A DNA stretch of 6,425 nucleotides from an uncultured Kiloniellales bacterium. Lineage in GTDB: Bacteria; Pseudomonadota; Alphaproteobacteria; Kiloniellales; JAKSDN01. The notes under the pieces are model-generated. The model did not search any database, was not told the origin of the DNA, and saw nothing but the letters and a program-made list of their open reading frames with translations. Location: positions 1 through 6,425 of the forward strand of contig CALJXB010000163.1 in the NCBI GenBank assembly GCA_937974415.1. Reading direction: 5' to 3'. The position numbers were made by a program, and so were the translations under genes. This document shows, piece by piece, positions 5,969-6,425 of this stretch (position 1 is its first letter; each line of letters starts with the position of its first letter).

Positions 5969-6425
5969 TGCCGCTAGACTCCTTGTGGGCGTCTTCGCGG
6001 TCCCTGGCGTCTTCGGAGCCGCTCTCCTCGGTACTCTCGTCGGCATGGGCCAGGTCGCGCCGCACCCGCGGGCTGCGCAGCAGGCGCTCGACCTCGTCGG
6101 CGCGATCGAAGGACCGGTCGGGCTCGAAACCGAGCCGCGGCGTATGGCGCAGCTGAACCTCCCGGCCGAGCTGGCCGCGCAGGAAACCCGCCGCCCGGTT
6201 GAGGGCGCGGATGACCTCGTCCGCTTGACTGCCCCCCAAGGGCATGGCGAAAGCCGTCGCGTTCTGCAGGTCGGGACTGACCTCGACCTGGGTGATGGTG
6301 ATGGTGGCCTCGCTGAGCAAGGGGTCATGGAGGTCGCCGCGGCCCAGCACCCGCGTCAAGGCATGGCGGATTTCCTCGCCGACACGCAGTTGCCGCTGGC
6401 TCGGGGGCCTGATCCGGCTAGCGCC
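5958..6425 (-). CDS. rbfA: Ribosome-binding factor A, 5' end outside window
   Basis: A small KH-type-II protein that binds the immature 30S subunit near the 5' end of 16S rRNA, helps its final maturation and is needed in the cold. The frame is open to the right edge, giving 155 visible residues. Conserved features: Q-R-Q-L-R-V-G-E-E-I-R-H (visible residues 10-21) in the first helix, the strand region from D34-P35 through I-T-Q-V-E-V-S-P-D-L to A-F-A-M-P-L-G-G (about 34-65), and L-R-H-T-P-R-L-G-F-E-P-D-R-S-F-D (92-107). A TTG at 6359 is in frame but would remove the conserved helix, so the start lies off the window. After about residue 125 comes a tail rich in Asp and Glu (D-E-S-T-E-E-S-G-S-E-D). 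Such tails vary in length in the family. The last codons overlap the truB start. Confidence 0.95.
   Translation of the reverse strand, partial: GASRIRPPSQRQLRVGEEIRHALTRVLGRGDLHDPLLSEATITITQVEVSPDLQNATAFAMPLGGSQADEVIRALNRAAGFLRGQLGREVQLRHTPRLGFEPDRSFDRADEVERLLRSPRVRRDLAHADESTEESGSEDARDREDAHKESSGNGA
5979..5984 (-). promoter_or_regulatory. truB ribosome binding site inside rbfA
   Basis: AAGGAG on the minus strand lies ten bases before the truB ATG at 5968, within the last codons of rbfA. It decides the truB start over the much longer in-frame extension. Confidence 0.7.

Noticed and set aside
5042..6328. TruB read as a 428-residue protein from an upstream start
   Set aside because: The extra 120 residues are rbfA read in another frame. 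The TruB family length and the AAGGAG before 5968 support the shorter form.

Overview
This is a GC-rich chromosomal window from a proteobacterium, most probably an alphaproteobacterium. The gene order rbfA-truB-rpsO-pnp is the usual tail of the nusA-infB cluster. The protein sequences (an S15 starting [12 protein letters not shown], an RbfA with a P-S-Q-R-Q-L-R-V-G-E-E-I-R-H start region, an AmpG-type transporter with a W-W-Q-A-L-K-V-Y-R-H-P-R entry) look alphaproteobacterial. I would lean to a Rhodospirillales-like lineage, but that is inference. No mobile element, CRISPR array, tRNA or rRNA is visible.

Layout, left to right. A plus-strand gene for an AmpG-family muropeptide permease enters from the left edge without its start and ends at 1406. 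It converges on a minus-strand glycerophosphodiester phosphodiesterase gene (ugpQ-like, 1403-2209), and the two stop codons share bases. All remaining genes are on the minus strand, transcribed right to left: rbfA (start lies beyond the right edge), truB, rpsO and pnp. A hairpin with a short U-run at about 2231-2262 probably ends the pnp transcript just before the ugpQ-like gene.

rbfA, truB, rpsO and pnp form a translation and RNA-metabolism operon: 30S maturation factor, tRNA pseudouridine-55 synthase, ribosomal protein S15, and the 3'-5' exoribonuclease PNPase. rbfA and truB overlap by 11 bases. truB and rpsO are separated by a 58-base leader that can fold two competing hairpins. rpsO and pnp are separated by 266 bases, the longest non-coding stretch here, which holds at least four hairpins, one of them presenting the pnp Shine-Dalgarno sequence in its loop. 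In E. coli both rpsO and pnp are autoregulated through their mRNA leaders, so these two intervals are the most interesting parts of the window.

I see no undescribed multi-gene system. All six genes are recognisable conserved families. What merits a second look is RNA structure between the genes and the way the convergent pair ends.
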